A DNA stretch of 64,000 nt from Tetracentron sinense (lineage: Eukaryota; Streptophyta; Magnoliopsida; Trochodendrales; Trochodendraceae), in NCBI GenBank assembly GCA_015143295.1, contig CM026570.1, positions 24,621,250 to 24,685,249 on the forward strand, written 5' to 3'. This document shows, in pieces, positions 23,491 through 34,929 of this stretch. Each line of letters opens with the position of its first letter. The stretch's first letter is position 1. The notes below the pieces were generated by a model. The model was not told the origin of the DNA. It did not search any database and was given only the letters and a program-made list of their open reading frames with translations. A program made the translations under genes and the position numbers.

Positions 23491-25459
23491 TTTACAATCA
23501 TAAAGTAAATGACAAATTATACAAGCTCAATATCATAGTGATCTACATGCCTGATCGAATTCTAGATTGAACTCTAGATTGAGGGTATTTTTTTGTAATT
23601 TTTGAAAAAAGGTTATGAATAAGCGTTGATTTCTTATAAAATATAATTTTTGTTCAATTTGATTTCGCGTGAAATTGATGAGGACATCACAGACTTAGAT
23701 CATGTTTTTAATGGAGATCCACTGCTGGATCACGATGTGAAGGGAGATTCGCCGTCAGATCGAGTGCAAGAGGATTCGAGGGATACGATTAGTCCATAGG
23801 ATGGCTTGACCCATCATAGATGGTCGGCCCCTTTATTAGTTATTTTAGTTTATTTACTTTTGTTTTAGTTTATTAGCATTTGAGATTTTTTTAGTAATGG
23901 TGGTTAAGTAATTATTTAGAACTTGTAGTAAGGGCACTTTTGTAATTACTAGGATTAGAGTTTCCTTCTTTTCTCTTTAAATACTCTCTTTAAGAGTAAA
24001 GAATTTATAGAACTTTTATGAATGAAATATGTGAGCTTTTTTTGCTTTTGGAATCTCCTGTGAAAGGATGGTGTGAAGCCAGATCAATCCTTGATGTGAG
24101 GCCAGGTTATCCTCTTATTTCTTCTTCTCTTTTGTTTCATGTTTTCTTTCAAAACCTAATCAACCAATCCCTAGAAATTTCTTCTCTTTGCTGCCATTTA
24201 ATTTCCCAGTCCTTTATATTGCAAAAACCCAACCCTAGCCACCTATCGCAGCCTACCTCAACCTTGCGGCATCTGTTCCAGCTCTGTTTCTATACTGCCG
24301 CCAGTCTTTGAACCCGTTCCCTTGATCTGCAGCTATTCTACAGCACTTCTAGTGCTGCCGCATCACCCAGGCAGGCAGCTTCCCCTTTTTGCTGTCGCAG
24401 CCCTTTTCCCAGCCTTAGCCACTACAGCAGCCCACCTATTTCCTACCCCTTCTGTCCCATTGCAGTTACAGTCTCCTGCAGCCCCTACAACCCTACATTA
24501 CAACCACCAGCTTGCTGTAGCCCTACTGTGGCCTTCCTACAGCCCTATACATTGTCCCCCCCCCCAGCGCCACAGCCCCCTTCTACACCTGCTCCCCTTG
24601 CTGCCACCTGTGTTTACAGCATTCCTCTTGCAGCGACAGACCTCCTAACCATCCCCATTGCAACTGATCCTCTTCTACCTTCCCAAAACCCTAAAACTGG
24701 TTAATCTTTAAACCTAACCTTAGTTTTTATATTCCCTTTTAGTTCTTGCTGCTGGTTTTATTTGTTATTCAATTTTATATTGATTGAACATGCCTTGTTT
24801 GAATGTTATTGAGCCTAGAATTGTTCTTGAAATCCTCTAGAGAAGAAGGAAATCACTTTGATCATTGGTTTAATTCCCTAAGTTAGTGGAAGCTCCCACT
24901 TCCATTATGATCACTCAAATCAAATTTGAAAGTTCATTATTGCAGGATTGTTGTTTGACCTAGGGTATTGCTAATTCTCCTTTTGACCCTCTTTATTATA
25001 ACCGTGTTAACCTAGAGATAATTTTATAAATTTCTATATTGCTGGAGTTCAATTTCTGATCTCTAAATAGCATCATCCTAGGTCAGTTACATGGTCCTGC
25101 ATCAGAAATCTAGTCATTTGGGTTGATTACAACCTATTTTCATTTATTTTAACAGCTAAAATTGAAAAAAAAATTGCATACCTTCAAAATTTTGAGGAAA
25201 CCTTTTCAATCCAAAATCAAATACTTAGATCTTTGTTTTTGAACAGAAAATCAACGACGAAGTTGTTGTTTTAGGCCTAGAAATTGATTAGAGAAGAAAG
25301 ATTACCGAAAGAATGGGTTCTATAGGTGTTTACAAAACACCCAAATGGTAAAATAACTCATTTTATAACTGTGTTGAGAGTATACGCGTGGTATGTACTG
25401 AAATTTTAGACAATGAGGCCATGTGGTGATCATAGATGGAGGCTATAGAGAGGGAGGAG
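23491..25459 (+). mobile_element. Probable LTR-retrotransposon remnant (ORF end plus LTR-like region)
   Basis: A + strand frame near 23670-23800 reads EDITDLDHVFNGDPLLDHD to a TAG stop, resembling an acidic C-terminal pol tail. It is followed by LTR-like sequence: ggcccctttattagttatttta, a TATA-type tttaaatac at about 23980 with a likely start downstream, then C-rich leader sequence (24170-24660) and a tcctgcatcag near 25095 like the end of some gypsy LTRs. I could not locate paired LTRs, a TSD or a primer site. The proline/alanine-rich open frames at 24018-24648 are composition artefacts. Confidence 0.3.
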
Positions 25460-26313
25460 ATGGCTAGGTCAGCCATGTTTGGATAGTCTCAGCTTGAGGT
25501 TGGTGGTTTGGTGGATCTGATGGAAGCTGGGTACATTTAGGACATGGGGACCTACTCCTAACATTGAAGACATGAATCCCTCTGTGTATAACCAAATGTT
25601 TCACACAAAAGAAGCTGAAGGATATGTTCTTGTGTATAATTATGGGTAAGACAGTGAAAGATGCAATCGAGAAAATTTTCATCTTTACCCACATGACTTC
25701 CAATTCCGCAACATCCCCTTGCTACCAATCAATGATCGTCAAGTTCCAGAGGTTGGGCCGGGTATATAGGAACCTGCACCATACCTGATTATGGGTCTAA
25801 TATTAGATTTTGAGATTGCAGAGATAAAGATTTATATAAAGTCTTTTAAGAAGACTTGAGATACTTATGGTGTTACCCTCATGTGTGATGTGTGGACAGA
25901 CTGTCTCCTTTGTCCATCATCAATTTGTTGGTGTATTGTGATGACCAGACAGTGTTTCACAAGTTTTTCTATGCAGTGTGTAGTGTAGGTCATTACTGAC
26001 AATCAGACCTCGTACAAGAATGATGGTGAGTTATTGATGATGAAGGGGAAGTATTTGTATTGGACACCATGTGCGGCACATTGCATTGGCTTGATTCTTA
26101 AAGAAATGGGCAAGTAGTCAATGGTGAAGAATGTGGTTGAGCATGCCAAAAGGATGAAAATTTCATTTACAATCGTAATTGGATTTTGGCAATGATGAGG
26201 AGGAACGTTGACCGTGAGATAGTGCGGTCTAATGCCACTGCCTTTGCTACTAACTATGTTGCTCTTTAGAGTATTTTTGAGTCATAAATCTGGGTTGAAG
26301 AAAGTGTTTAGAT

Positions 26314-26546
26314 CATGGTTCAAAAACCTGAAAAGTAAAATTGATGAAAATTGAACCCGATGTAGGTTGGTTTTGCACCCTCAAACAACCTAAAAACTAG
26401 GTTTAATAGAACCGATAACAAAAATACTCTTCCGAATAACTCACAGAATAGTCTCCTTCGAGTTTTTAGGTGACTCGACTCGAAATTCAGTTGAGTTGAG
26501 TAACTCGGCCGATTTTTGAGTCGACTCGCTGAGTTTTCGAACTATG
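26314..26546. mobile_element. Short hAT-like MITE, CATGGTTC...GAACTATG
   Basis: A 233-bp element with 8-bp target duplication gtttagat (26306-26313) against gtttatat (26547-26554), one mismatch. Ends are catggttcaaaaac and, inverted, catagttcgaaaac. The interior contains the palindromic words gactcgactcg and gagtcgactcg. Nested in the decayed hAT transposase. Confidence 0.82.
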
Positions 26547-27298
26547 GTTTATATCAACGGAGTGACATGATGGTAGGGAGAGCCAACATTTAGAGGCTAG
26601 GAAGATTGAAGACATCATATGTAATAACTTCTTCTGGGATTAGGCATGTCAGTTTACTAAGATATATGAACCTATTGTTAAGGTTCTCCTAATGGTGGAT
26701 TGTGAGAAGCTGGAAACAATGGGTTATGTGTAGGAGGGATTGGAATATTCAATGTTGGAATCCAGTCAACTCCTTCATGACTTACACACAGCAAGGAACC
26801 TTCAAAGTTGGAATCTAGGCAACTGCATCATCAAGTACACACTTTGCTTGCTGCTTTCGTGTATGTTCGAATTAGCCTACTATCCCAATCCCTCATTCCA
26901 CTACTTTGATGATCTTTGATCTGATAAGACTTTGTTGGAAGCATTAAGAATGTAACGAAGAGTGTGAAAGAATATGGTATGAGGGATACTTGGGCACATA
27001 CAGAGGTAAAAACGTGTTTATCAGTATAAATTTACAGTTGTAGAAAATCACATTTGCTTAGAACATTGGCATGTATCATTTCTTAGGGTAATTTTTCCGA
27101 AAAGCAATGTATTGTTTTGGTGATAAATTGGCCGTATATGGGAGGACAAAAATACAACCCGATGTTAAATATTTCACAAGTCAAGACAATTTTGAATATT
27201 AAAGGGATATTTGGAATGAAGTGTATTGTTTTCTCTTTTGCAGCTGTGTGGTGATTTATGAATTGGATGGATGCTCCCAATTTGAGAAGAATTATTGT

Positions 27299-27708
27299 GA
27301 AGATTTTGTCTCAAGGTGACTTTATCAACTTCTTATCTTGTTGGTCTCTGTCAAGTGCTGATACTGCGCGGATGGCTGTTTGGTCATTTCTTCCTAGAGT
27401 CATCGTGGATGATATATGAAGTGAGAAACAAGAGAGTTTTTGAGGACTCTCCTTCTCCATCTTGCATATGTTCTCTCATCCGTCTTGCGGTTCCATTCGA
27501 TGTGAAGGGGAGGATCTGGGAGAGGTGTTGGACTGAGTTTTGTTTGATTGAGTTATTAGGCAGCATTCGCTCTAAATTTTGGGGTATCTTTGTATGATTT
27601 TGTTTGTTTCTTTCTTGAGTTTACGCGCTTTTAAAATTTTTACCTATTACTGTTTTTGTATCTCTATTTTAGTTTTAATATAATTGTTCGATTACTGATT
27701 AAAAAAAG
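27299..27708 (+). mobile_element. L1-type LINE 3' fragment (copy 2) inserted in hAT gene
   Basis: Sits between the hAT blocks ILSQ and ERNYSSF. It encodes, with frameshifts, EVRNKRVFEDSPSP and then LIRLAVPFDVKGR, the end of plant L1 ORF2. The 3' UTR ends tttaatataattgttcgattactgatt plus 7 A, like copy 1. The 5' boundary is approximate. Confidence 0.75.
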
Positions 27709-29212
27709 TTGAGAGAAATTATAGTTCTTTTTGTCTCATTCACACAAAGTTGCGAAACCACTTGAAATACCACAAGCTCAAGAGGCACTTACACTTGACA
27801 AAGGAATGGTAGAATACTAAGAAAATGTTCTAATATTAAACCTGAGCAACGTCTGATGAGAAGATCCACTATTGAAGTGGCTGGATGAGCCGACGGGAGG
27901 CAGTGGTGGATGAACTAGGTTCAGAGCATAGGCCAAATACCTTCTTAGTGAAATGAGCTAAGGAGTATTCGAGTGGAGCATGACCTAGTTGTGAATGGCC
28001 AAGTGGGACTTGTCCTAGTGGTGCAGAGTTGAATGGGGGAGGTCTGAGTAGAGCAGGGTCTAGTGGAGTAGAGCAGGGCTACCAGAGCAAGATTGTACGA
28101 GCTGAGACTAGTGGTGCACGAGATAGTGTAGCTAGGGCTAGTGGAGTTGGCACTAGTGTTGACATGGATGATGATGAGTTCGATACTTTGATGAGATCAC
28201 TGGTGGTGGTAATGGGACCGGAGACATTAATGTCGGCGGCTATGCGCAGCCAGAGCTTGATACGAGGAGAGGAGAGGAGGCATTGATTTAGCAGTACTTT
28301 GATCATGCTACACAAGTTCAGGATCACTATGAGCTCGCACATTTTCGTCCCATATTATGGGGGATGACAGCACCAATGACAGGCTGGGCAACATTGAGCC
28401 TGCAAAGATGATGTGCCTCAGGGTATGGATGCAATCCTCCACGACATTGAGATGATTAACATCAGGTTCTCCACTTTGCCTGCTAATCAGGGATCTAAAA
28501 TCATCACCACTTGGCTATGATTAAGGGTCGGCATATGAGACACTTATGGTCATTCGATCCATATGGTGGTTATGGACAACGGGTTTCACATGCTTATCCC
28601 ATTATGCAGCTAGTTGAGGGGTAGTTTATACATGTACTTATTAATAGTTCAAGCAGTATTACAGAGACTACCAGTGTCATGACCTGGATTTTCGAAATAA
28701 AACCTTGTGGCCAGGATTGCCTCTAACTAAGAATAATTAATTGAATCGGAATCCTAAAACCTCTGGGAAAGTGTTTGGGTTTACCAGTGGGATCTAATTT
28801 ATCGGATCTGGTGCCCGATAATTACCAATAAAACCCAGTGGATACTTGCCCGGTATCCTGGCCAGTGTGCATCGATGTCTGAGCCGTTAGCAGTCATGCT
28901 GGTCTCGCTGCCTGGGCGGCTACCAGTCGCGTCGGCTCACGTCGCGTATCAGTACAAAGATTAGCGGGGTTAGTATTATAAACCAAAACAAATAAAACAA
29001 AAGAAAAGAACAAGTAGGCTGCCACATCACCTAGCCCCCACACCCCACCATGTGCTCACCACACCCTCCCCATGTGCCGGGCATGTCACCCCCATGTGAC
29101 ATGCCTTGTCACATGCCACCTCACCTCCCTCACTCCCTATATAAAGCCCCCTCCCCTCATTCTTCTCTTCTCTTTAAGAGACCAAACCCCCTCCCCTCTC
29201 TCTCACTGTCAC

Positions 29213-29216
<4 letters not shown>

Positions 29217-29254
<38 letters not shown>

Positions 29255-29256
29255 GG
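29217..29256. repeat. (GA)n-(G)n microsatellite
   Basis: About 13 GA units followed by 13 G, inside LTR C just downstream of a possible TATA (ctatataaag at about 29138). Confidence 0.95.
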
Positions 29257-29394
29257 ACCGTTGTGCTCGCGCCACTCATGCCATTTCTCCGGGGAATACA
29301 CACTCACGGAGAGGTAAAATTCCTCTCCCTCTTCCCTATTGTCCATAGCTTGGTTGGATTGAGATGTTGATATGCTTTAACTGTTTCAAGTGTC

Positions 29395-30243
29395 TAAGAA
29401 CAGTCAACTTTAGGAGACTCTAGTTATACGCTCACAAATCGGAATCGTAACCTTCGACGTTCATGTTTGTAGTTTTTCCAGATTTGGAACTTAAATTAAG
29501 TTAAATGTCGAAAAACAGAATTTAGTTGAACTGTTTTCGGTTTCAGGAACAGTCAGCTTTACAAGCTCATAGTTTTGTGCTCATAAGTTGGAATCGAGTG
29601 ATTCTTGTGGCATTGGAAAGATAAGGAAATAACCTTCGACGTTCAAGTTTGTAGTTTTTCCAGATTTGGAACTTAAATTAGGTTAAATGTCGAAAAACAG
29701 AATCTGGTCGGACTGTTTCAGTTTCAGGAACAGTCAACTTTACAAGCCCATAGTTTTGTTCTCACAAATCAGAATCGAGTGATTCTTGTGGCATTGGAAA
29801 GATAAGGAAATAACCTTCGATGTTCATGTTTGTAGTTTTTCCAGATTTGGAACATAAATAGGTTAAATGTCGAAAACAGAATCTGGTTGGACTGTTTTTG
29901 GTTTCAGAAACAGTCAGATTTACAAGCCCATAGTTTTGCTCTCACAAATCAGAATCGAGTGATTCTTGTGGCATTGGAAAGATAAGGAAATAACCTTTGA
30001 TGTTCATGTTTGTAGTTTTTCCAGATTTGGAACATAAATTAGGTTAAATGTCAAAAACAGAATCTGGTTGGACTGTTTTTCGGTTTCAGGAATAGTCAGC
30101 TTTACAAGCCTGTAGTTTTGTGCTCACAAATTGGAATCGAGTGATTCTTTCGGCATTGGAAAGATAAGGAAATAACCTTCGATGTTCATGTTTGTAGTTT
30201 TTCCAAATTTGGAACTTAAGTTAGGTCAAATGTCGAAATAACA
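29395..30243 (+). repeat. Tandem repeat, period about 181 bp, about 4.7 copies, inside LTR C
   Basis: Units share ggaatcgagtgattctt, taaccttcgacgttca, gtagtttttccagattt and aggttaaatgtcgaaa. The taacctt anchor falls at 29448, 29630, 29811, 29991 and 30172, so spacing is 182, 181, 180 and 181. The first unit is truncated. Units differ by several substitutions each. Confidence 0.92.
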
Positions 30244-30474
30244 GAAACTGTTTTTTATGTTATTAATTGGTGTAATTCCTCTCCCTCCAGTTTGTCTTCT
30301 CTTATTTATGTGATTATTTGTTTGAATGGTATGTGATTGTGATTAAGGATTGTGAAACCCTATTTTAACCCAAAAATGGGTAATGTGGAGTATGGGAATG
30401 AAGGGAGATGAGTTAGAGGTGTGTAGACCTCGGTTTCAAAAAAACCGAGTTCTGTTTTGGCGAAACTATGTTGT

Positions 30475-30690
30475 GCGATAAATCGTGCGATGGATCTGTG
30501 ATCAATCGAAGGTGTTCAAAGATTGGAGATCTCCCTGTGCCTTGTGCGATTGATCGGAGGACCGATCGGAGGTGTTACAAAGGCTGGGGTCTTCCTTGAG
30601 CCATGTGTGATCGATCGGTGGTTGATCAGAGTTGTACAGAAGGCAATGTACTCTATGCGATCAGTCGGAGGTGCGATCGATCAGATTTTA
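30475..30690 (+). repeat. Cluster of gatcgatcgg-type palindromic words in LTR C
   Basis: Four spaced units of the form gtgcgattgatcggagg..gatcggaggtgt about 50-60 bp apart. GATCGATC is its own reverse complement. Comparable clusters exist in the LTRs of elements A and B. Confidence 0.75.
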
Positions 30691-31142
30691 TGGAAAGCTT
30701 GGATTTGACTTCCTTGTGTGATGTATTATTGTTCCAATCCTTGTTTAGGGCAATGGAAAGGTCCATGGACCTGATAAAGTTCCAAATCGGAACAATTTAC
30801 TTTTGGACTTGGTCCATGGGGTGCGTGACCTAACTGTTAGAATTATTCAAGCATGACTTGGATAAATTGGAGATTTCCTACGGTTAGAAACCCTAACCTG
30901 TGTCAAATATTAGCCGTGGTTCCTCTTTGACTTTGTTAGGGGAGGCAGTGTCTGTTTAGAGCCGGGGTCCTCCGTGGCTGATAGACGGTGTGTATTGGTT
31001 CTACGGACTCAAGGTTTTATCGAGTCTACTCACTCTGGGTCAAAGGCCCTATGGGTGGAGACCCAGATTATAATGGATGTTATCTTGAGGAGTGGGGATC
31101 TGTGTTGTTAGGTATGCTCCAATAGAGGTCGAATTAAGGGTT

Positions 31143-31900
31143 AACTGTTAGAGTTGTTGTGCCTGATGAGATTTGATGTCAGAGGTGTTGTGCTTGACAT
31201 GATTTGATGTCAAAGGTGTTTTGCCTGACAGGATTTGATGTTAGAGGTGTTTTGCCTGACATTGTTACTGTTAAAGGTGTTTTGCCTGACAGGGTTAATT
31301 GTCAGAGGTGTTTCTTGATAACCAGATGAGTTTTCCTGGCATGTCAGATGTGTTTTTCTGGCAGGCCAGATGTATTCCTAGTGGTCAAATGTGTTGCCTG
31401 ACAAGGGTAGCTATTAGAGGTGTTATGTTTGACAGGCTTAAATTGTCAGAGGTGTTTCCCGGTAGCCAGATGAGTTTTCTTGGCAAGTCAGATGTGTTCC
31501 TGGTGATTAGAGGGGTTTTCCTAACAAGGATAGCTGTGAGCACTGTGTTCCTACATAAGCACAATGTCAGATGTGTTCCTGGTAGTCAGATGTGTTTTTC
31601 TTAGCAGGACAGATGTATTTCCTAGCTATCAGATGTGTATCCTGGCGATCAGATGTGTTTCCTAACAAATGCGATTATGTGAGCCGGTGTCCCCCCTGTG
31701 GTAAAATATTGAATGATATGTCAGAGGTGTTGTTCCTGACAAAGTGATATGTTAGAGGTGTTGTTCATGGTAGAGTGATATGTTAGAGGTGTTGTTTCTG
31801 GCAGAGATATGTCAGAGGTATTGTTCCTGGCAGAGTGATATGTCAGAGGTCTTGTCCCTAGCAGAGTGATATGTCAGAGATGTTTTCCTGGTAGACAACG
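31143..31900 (+). repeat. Minisatellite with gtcagaggtgtt units in LTR C
   Basis: About twenty degenerate 30-45 bp units built on gtcagaggtgttttgcctgaca, drifting along the array to cagatgtgttcctggtag and back to atgtcagaggtgttgttcctg. It begins as gttagagttgttgtgcctga at 31143. Confidence 0.9.
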
Positions 31901-31909
31901 GGTGAGAGT

Positions 31910-32200
31910 TCGGTTGGATATCGAGTTTACGGGCTTCGAAGTGAAGGTCTCAACGGGTGGAGTCCCGGGATATCAATTGAGTCTTTGGACTCAAGAGTAA
32001 AAGTTTTAATGGGGGCAGACCCGGTTTGTCGATAATTGAGTTATGAACTCAATGGTATTGGTTCATGCGGGAGAAGTCTCGGTTGATTGATAATTGAGTC
32101 TTTGGACTCAAGGGTAAAGGTTGTTCACAGGTGAAGGCCCAATCGATCGAGTTTGCGAACTCGAGGATAGAACATGAGCGGTTGCCTGGGACGGTAACCT
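31910..32200 (+). repeat. Degenerate tandem repeat near the end of LTR C
   Basis: Three to four units of 60-75 bp containing attgagtctttggactcaag and a gg(t/c)..cccgg block. Counterparts in the element B LTR carry similar ctggaatcgaagattcc words. Confidence 0.7.
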
Positions 32201-32840
32201 CATGTCGTGGACACCGTCGATGTGAAATGAACTTGATAAATGGAAACACTAATGGGTTATAGACCTCGAATAGGGTGAAATAGCCCTGAGCAACCTTGGG
32301 TCGGTACGTTATACTACTGATATGAAACTGTAAGCCAAGGCTTACATGGATACAATTCATAATATTGATTTCATTACCACCCTTTCTATTTTTGCATATT
32401 ATCATAATATGGAAAATGTAAACTGTACTGCTATACGATCGATGATTAATGTTAATATGTGAAAATAACCTAGATGGATTGAGAATTTTGCTGAGCTTTA
32501 TAGCTCATAGACGTTTTTATTGTCAGGTTTGAAGTAGTTGTCGGAGTTGCTAAATTGGCAAGGATCCAATACTTCGGGAAAGCGTATTGGTGCATAGTAA
32601 AGGTAATGCATTTGCTTATGATGGGTTATTGTGATGACCAATGTTATTGCTTATGTAAGCTCATATGAAAAGTCTAAAATTTTCCGCAATTATAGTGGGC
32701 AAAGACTTCCGTTGCTCGTTAATGACAAATGGGCGCGCGTCTCGGAATATAATTCCCTAAAGCGTGGGTTCGGGTTGTCACAACCAGGTTAGGTATCAGA
32801 GCTATATGAGCTAGGCTCAGTACTGGAACTATGTCTTGCA

Positions 32841-34263
32841 CATAGTCACAAAGTCGGGATTCGGGAATAATTCGGTAGGGTTCAAGTTCTGAAAAATTCG
32901 GTAAATTTGGAAAAAATTCAGGGAAAAGTTGGGATTCGGGAATAATTTGGCAGGGTTAAAGCTCGGATAAATTCAGGAAAAAATCGGGGAAATAAGTGCT
33001 TTTTAAAAATAATTATATAAAATAGAAATATGATATTAATTAGTATATCTAAGTCTAACAATTTGATTACATAATATACAATATAAGTAGCTAATTATCA
33101 ACAATAATATGTTCATATTATCATTTCAACATCCAGTTCATTCCAACAAAGTATCAAAATTTACCAAGACATCATCAATAAAAATCAATCAGATAACCAT
33201 TTCAGAGAAAGAAAACTAACAAAACAGAGACTAAGAAATAGACTCTTTGATTCTATATGTGGGTTTTCACCTTTCTCTTTGAAAAATCCAAAAACAGCCA
33301 CAGTTGCATAATCACCAACAGAGATCTTTAAATTACACTGAGAATAATACAAATAAAAAGGGTAAAATCATAAATAGGGAAAAAAATTCACTTTCTGAAG
33401 ATTCTTCCAATTTGGTTACTGGTTAGTATCTCTCTTCCTTTTCTTACATTATTCTAGTCTATATGTTGTACGAACCAAAAAGGGCACAACAAAAATATTT
33501 TTAGCCAGAAAAGAAAAGGAACCCATTTATCAAACCCCAAAAACCCATGAAACCAAACACAAATCTGAAACACAGGAAAGAAACCAAACAAAGAAGAAGA
33601 AGGAGAAAAGATACCCCAAAAGAAGTAACTAGCTTTGTGAAGATTCTTCGTGACTGTGAAGTTATCATGGGAAGACAAGGAAAAAAAACTGATGTAGGAA
33701 ACCCTTCGTGACTGTGAAGGTACCATGGGAAGCAAGGATAAAAAAAAAACGATGTAGGAAACCCTTCTTCTCTTCCACTTCAAAAAAAAAATGAATGAAA
33801 ACATGAGAGGCCTTACCTTCTTCTCTTCCACAACTCCACTTCGAAATGAACAAGTGAAATGAATGAGGAAACCCTTTCTTCTTCTCCTTCTCTTCTTCTT
33901 CTCTCCTCTGTTCGTTGAAACCCTAGTTTTGAAACCCCTTTGCTTTTGCTCGAGACATTCGGGATAAGGTGTTTGTCGAAATGAAAGGGAACTTAAGCAT
34001 TACTTGCCGAATTCTGAAATTGCCCCTTAAAACATCATGTATTATTAAAAGGCCCTTAAACCATCGAGTTTCCCGATTTTTCACTGCACCGACTTATTCA
34101 TGAATAGCGCGAGTTATACGAATAATTCGTGTTATCCGCGAATTATTCGCGAACTCTCGAATTTTTCAAATTCTCGCGATTAATTCGGCGATTGATTCGA
34201 TGGGTGAAAAAAGCGCAATTTAAACGCAAAATTTTCAATTATTCTTTGACTTTTGTGACAATG
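32841..34263. mobile_element. Non-autonomous hAT-like element, CATAGTCACAAAG ends
   Basis: A 1423-bp element with perfect 8-bp target duplication gtcttgca (32833-32840, 34264-34271). Ends: catagtcacaaag and, inverted, cattgtcacaaaag. Subterminal cgggaataattcgg and gaattattcgcg words match the 595-bp relative at 11601-12195. The interior also has a roughly 63-bp direct duplication (cccttcgtgactgtgaag near 33640-33770). Open frames here are low-complexity Phe/Ser stretches. Confidence 0.88.
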
Positions 34264-34929
34264 GTCTTGCAGACATACGACGTACAACTTGTAGGCAATA
34301 AGGCTATTAGTTCTAACTTCTACCTACCATTGATTTTGAGCCTGCATGTAACTCAATGTGGTATTGATGTACCCGTTGAGTTTTATAATATATGTATTTT
34401 TAATATCTTTCATAACAACGTAAAATATTAGTGAACTTTTAGAGTTTAAACATGTGTATTTCCATATATTCATTACCTTGATTGTGGTTGTACTTGTTTA
34501 CACTTTTGTTAAATGGTGTAATATTCTTATTTGTGTATATTTCTTACAACTGAAGGTTTTATTAATGAATTCTATAATTTTCTTTTGTCTTAAATTTTTC
34601 CTGTATATTTTTTTTTATACATTTATACGCAGTGTATTTACGATTCTAGGAACCAATGCATTGTGGTAACTTTTATTCAAATGGATAGCTAGAGGAATTT
34701 TTAACTTAATATGTTGTGGTTATCTTTCCATTGAAAGAGGGTTGACCATGTTTTTTAATTTTTTATAGCGTTTCCAACCGTTTCCTCAATAAGTATTGAT
34801 ACCTTTAATATTTTGGAGTTACCAAAACATAGCTCAACACACCAATGTCTTTATCTCTATCATTCGTTCTTCGTGTGTACAAAAGGTCTAATCTTTAGTA
34901 TCATCTTGTCACTCTTAATTGTTTTTCTT
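34264..34929. other. Intron sequence, nothing recognised
   Basis: AT-rich stretch between a hAT-like element and a copia fragment. It may include the start of the internal region of element C, but I see no gypsy coding sequence. Confidence 0.4.

Larger units (their letters stand above)
25460..28674 (+). pseudogene. hAT-superfamily transposase (DUF659 / hAT dimerisation type), heavily decayed
   Basis: Blocks of a plant hAT-like transposase appear in order on the + strand. TYGVTLMCDVWTDCL at about 25860 is the DUF659 LMCD.WTD motif. TDNQTSYKN followed by YLYWTPCAAHCIGLIL lies near 25995-26100. FTKIYEPIVKVLLMVDCEKL is at about 26650, YYPNPSFHYFDDL at about 26880, DAPNLRRIIVKILSQ at about 27272, and ERNYSSFCLIHTKLRN at about 27712 is the hAT C-terminal dimerisation motif. 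An acidic tail and GY-rich end lie near 28150-28620. Many stops and frameshifts make it non-functional. It was later interrupted by a hAT-like MITE (26314-26546), a LINE (27299-27708) and a Tekay LTR at 28675. Element ends were not found. Confidence 0.8.
28675..32782 (+). repeat. Tekay-type Ty3/gypsy LTR (element C), 4.1 kb
   Basis: Starts tgtcatgacctggatttt, which corresponds to the Tekay LTR start TGTAACGACC.GGA, and ends gggttcgggttgtcaca. The end block (gcgcgcgtctcgga, attcccta, gcgtgggtt..g) matches the end of the element B LTR. The 5-mer accag precedes the LTR (28670-28674) and follows it (32783-32787), as for a solo LTR. However, a primer-site-like ggtatcagagc follows at 32792, as for a 5' LTR. 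The LTR carries three internal tandem or clustered repeat blocks. It interrupts the hAT pseudogene. Confidence 0.8.

Noticed and set aside
24018-24648. Two + strand open frames of 97 and 108 codons
   Set aside because: C-rich, Pro/Leu/Ala-biased sequence in an LTR-like leader; no domain, no splice logic and no homology recognised.
27282-27725. ttgagaagaattattgt and ttgagagaaattatagt as target duplication of LINE copy 2
   Set aside because: The left word lies inside the hAT codons for LRRIIV, which continue uninterrupted to ILSQ, and the right word encodes ERNYS of the same protein. The resemblance is imperfect and better explained by hAT coding sequence than by a TSD.
31143-31900. Regular short repeats resembling a CRISPR array
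   Set aside because: Repeats are degenerate and directly adjoining without unique spacers, and they lie within a plant LTR.
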